In this document: in pieces, positions 63,027-64,000 of the stretch
How positions within the stretch are numbered: the first letter of the stretch is position 1
Layout of the letters: every line of letters begins with the position of its first letter
Source: Thermoleophilia bacterium
Lineage (GTDB): Bacteria > Actinomycetota > Thermoleophilia > RBG-16-64-13
Direction: 5' to 3'
Assembly: GCA_026415615.1 (NCBI GenBank)
Contig: JAOAGT010000002.1
Location: 372,001 to 436,000, forward strand
DNA: 64,000 nt
Notes under the pieces: generated by a model
Databases searched by the model: none
Seen by the model: the letters and a program-made list of their open reading frames with translations, nothing else
Told to the model about the DNA's origin: nothing
Translations under genes and position numbers: made by a program

Positions 63027-64000
63027 CTAGACTCGCTCCCTGGGTGTGTAGCTGGTATGCAGCAGCTCATGCGACTTATGACCCAGCGGCTCACCAAGGA
63101 ACTCCTCGTAGAGAGCCTTGATATCCGGGTTTTCGTGAGACTTGCGGAGTTCTTTGCTCTCGTCTTCCTCGTAAATAGCGCGTATGCGCGCAGCCCGCAC
63201 CACGTTGTCCGTGAAGCGAGGTTGCCCCGCACCGCCGATGCAGCCGCCGGGGCAGGTCATCACCTCGACAAAGTGGTAGGTGGCCTCGCCGGACCGGATG
63301 CGATCGATGACCTTCTGAGCATTGGCCAACCCATGGGCAACCGCTACGTTGACCGTTACCCCTTCCAAGAAGGACCACTCGGGCAGGGCACCTTCGATGG
63401 TAATGGACGCCTCTTTCACTCCCTCCAGACCCACGATCGGAGTCACATGCAGGTTGGGGAAGGGGAAAGGTTTGCCCGTCACTATTTCGTAAGCGGTGCG
63501 AAGGGCTGCTTCCATGACGCCGCCTGTCACGGCAAAAATGTCCGCTGCGCCGGTGGAGATTCCAAGCGGGCGGTCCATCTTGTCATCGGGAAGGCTGCGA
63601 AAATCAATGCCGGCCATCTTTATCATGCGGGCTAGCTCACGCGTGGTAAGAACATAGTCTACGTCTGGAACTCCACCCCGACCCATTTCCGGACGCTGGG
63701 CCTCAAACTTCTTGGCTGTGCAGGGCATCACCGACACCACCACTATGTCCTCGGGGCGCTTGCCAAGTTTGTCGGCGTAGTAGGTTTTGGCCAACGCACC
63801 AAACATCTGCTGCGGGGACTTACAGGTGGACAAATTGGAGAGCATGTCGGGATTAAAGTGCTCCATGTACTTGATCCACCCGGGCGAGCAGCTCGTGAAC
63901 ATGGGCAGCGCTACCGGCTTGCCCTCGACCAGGGCCTTCTTGAGGCGACTGAGAAGTTCGTTTCCCTCCTCGATAATGGTCAGGTCAGCGGCAAAGTTGG
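63027..64000 (-). CDS. hydA: [FeFe]-hydrogenase catalytic subunit, HydA type (copy 2, partial)
   Basis: The gene runs off the right edge. The visible part, over 320 codons, holds the H-cluster domain: L1 FTSCSPGW, L2 VMPCTAKKFE, L3 EVMTCPGGCIGGAGQP, and the C-terminal small-subunit-like region ending HKSHELLHTSY. It is closely similar in layout to copy 1, including KSPQQMFGAL and VTGGVMEAALRT, but differs at L3 (T for A before the Cys, A for G in GGGQP). It has the same Ser in L1. It could be a second enzyme of different bias or a subunit of the regulatory system that follows. Confidence 0.93.
   Translation of the reverse strand, partial: NFAADLTIIEEGNELLSRLKKALVEGKPVALPMFTSCSPGWIKYMEHFNPDMLSNLSTCKSPQQMFGALAKTYYADKLGKRPEDIVVVSVMPCTAKKFEAQRPEMGRGGVPDVDYVLTTRELARMIKMAGIDFRSLPDDKMDRPLGISTGAADIFAVTGGVMEAALRTAYEIVTGKPFPFPNLHVTPIVGLEGVKEASITIEGALPEWSFLEGVTVNVAVAHGLANAQKVIDRIRSGEATYHFVEVMTCPGGCIGGAGQPRFTDNVVRAARIRAIYEEDESKELRKSHENPDIKALYEEFLGEPLGHKSHELLHTSYTPRERV

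Overview
The window looks like a chromosomal segment of a high-GC, anaerobic, deep-branching member of the Actinomycetota. Coriobacteriia-, Geothermincolia- or Aquicultor-like lineages would fit; this is an inference from gene content, not a phylogeny. The main evidence is the actinobacterial cell-envelope signalling cluster (Ser/Thr kinase, FhaA with DUF3662, FhaB, PP2C phosphatase, RodA/FtsW, PBP, PASTA kinase). It sits beside oxygen-sensitive [FeFe]-hydrogenase genes, pyruvate phosphate dikinase and a MinD/NifX-type iron-sulfur locus. GTG and TTG starts, ATGA overlaps and long co-oriented gene runs are common.

Layout: 1-2467 holds the end of a DsrE-family gene and a large hybrid histidine kinase. 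2718-13684 is a decayed 11-kb integrated element inserted in the 3' half of tRNA-Ser(TGA). It has 56-bp direct repeats at its ends, a tyrosine integrase beside the intact tRNA, two excisionase-like HTH genes, a broken primase/DUF3631 replication gene, a degenerate IS256-family transposase, a DnaJ/zinc-ribbon membrane protein and a lipoprotein. Several of its genes carry frameshifts or in-frame amber codons. 13758-16746 holds a zinc-ribbon membrane protein, a PadR regulator, an Mrp-NifX fusion ATPase, a decayed MinD-type ferredoxin ATPase and a 30-bp tandem repeat. 16783-23787 holds a thioesterase, then a leftward run: DUF4446 protein, pheA, serS, pncA, pncB (aromatic amino acid and NAD salvage, tRNA charging), then tRNA-Leu(CAG).

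23830-35878 is the rightward kinase/FHA/phosphatase/peptidoglycan cluster ending in a fused alpha-beta glycyl-tRNA synthetase. 36007-37485 is a radical SAM gene. 37676-44455 holds ppdK, dgt, dnaG and a primary-type sigma factor. 44648-50057 holds a cold-shock gene, gatCAB, an HxlR regulator and a second primary-type sigma factor. 50075-55009 holds a copper-type P-ATPase, tRNA-Val(CAC), and a TetR regulator divergent from a GcvT-like (O-demethylase-like) gene across a perfect palindrome.

55118-64000, all leftward, is the most interesting region. It has two HydA-type [FeFe]-hydrogenase genes (one cut by the window end), a fused NuoE-NuoF flavoprotein subunit, two stand-alone receivers, a receiver-histidine kinase, and a histidine kinase whose sensor is itself an H-cluster-type hydrogenase domain. 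The simplest reading is an NAD(P)-linked, possibly electron-bifurcating hydrogenase under the control of an adjacent H2/redox-sensing phosphorelay. Maturases (HydE, HydF, HydG) are not in the window.
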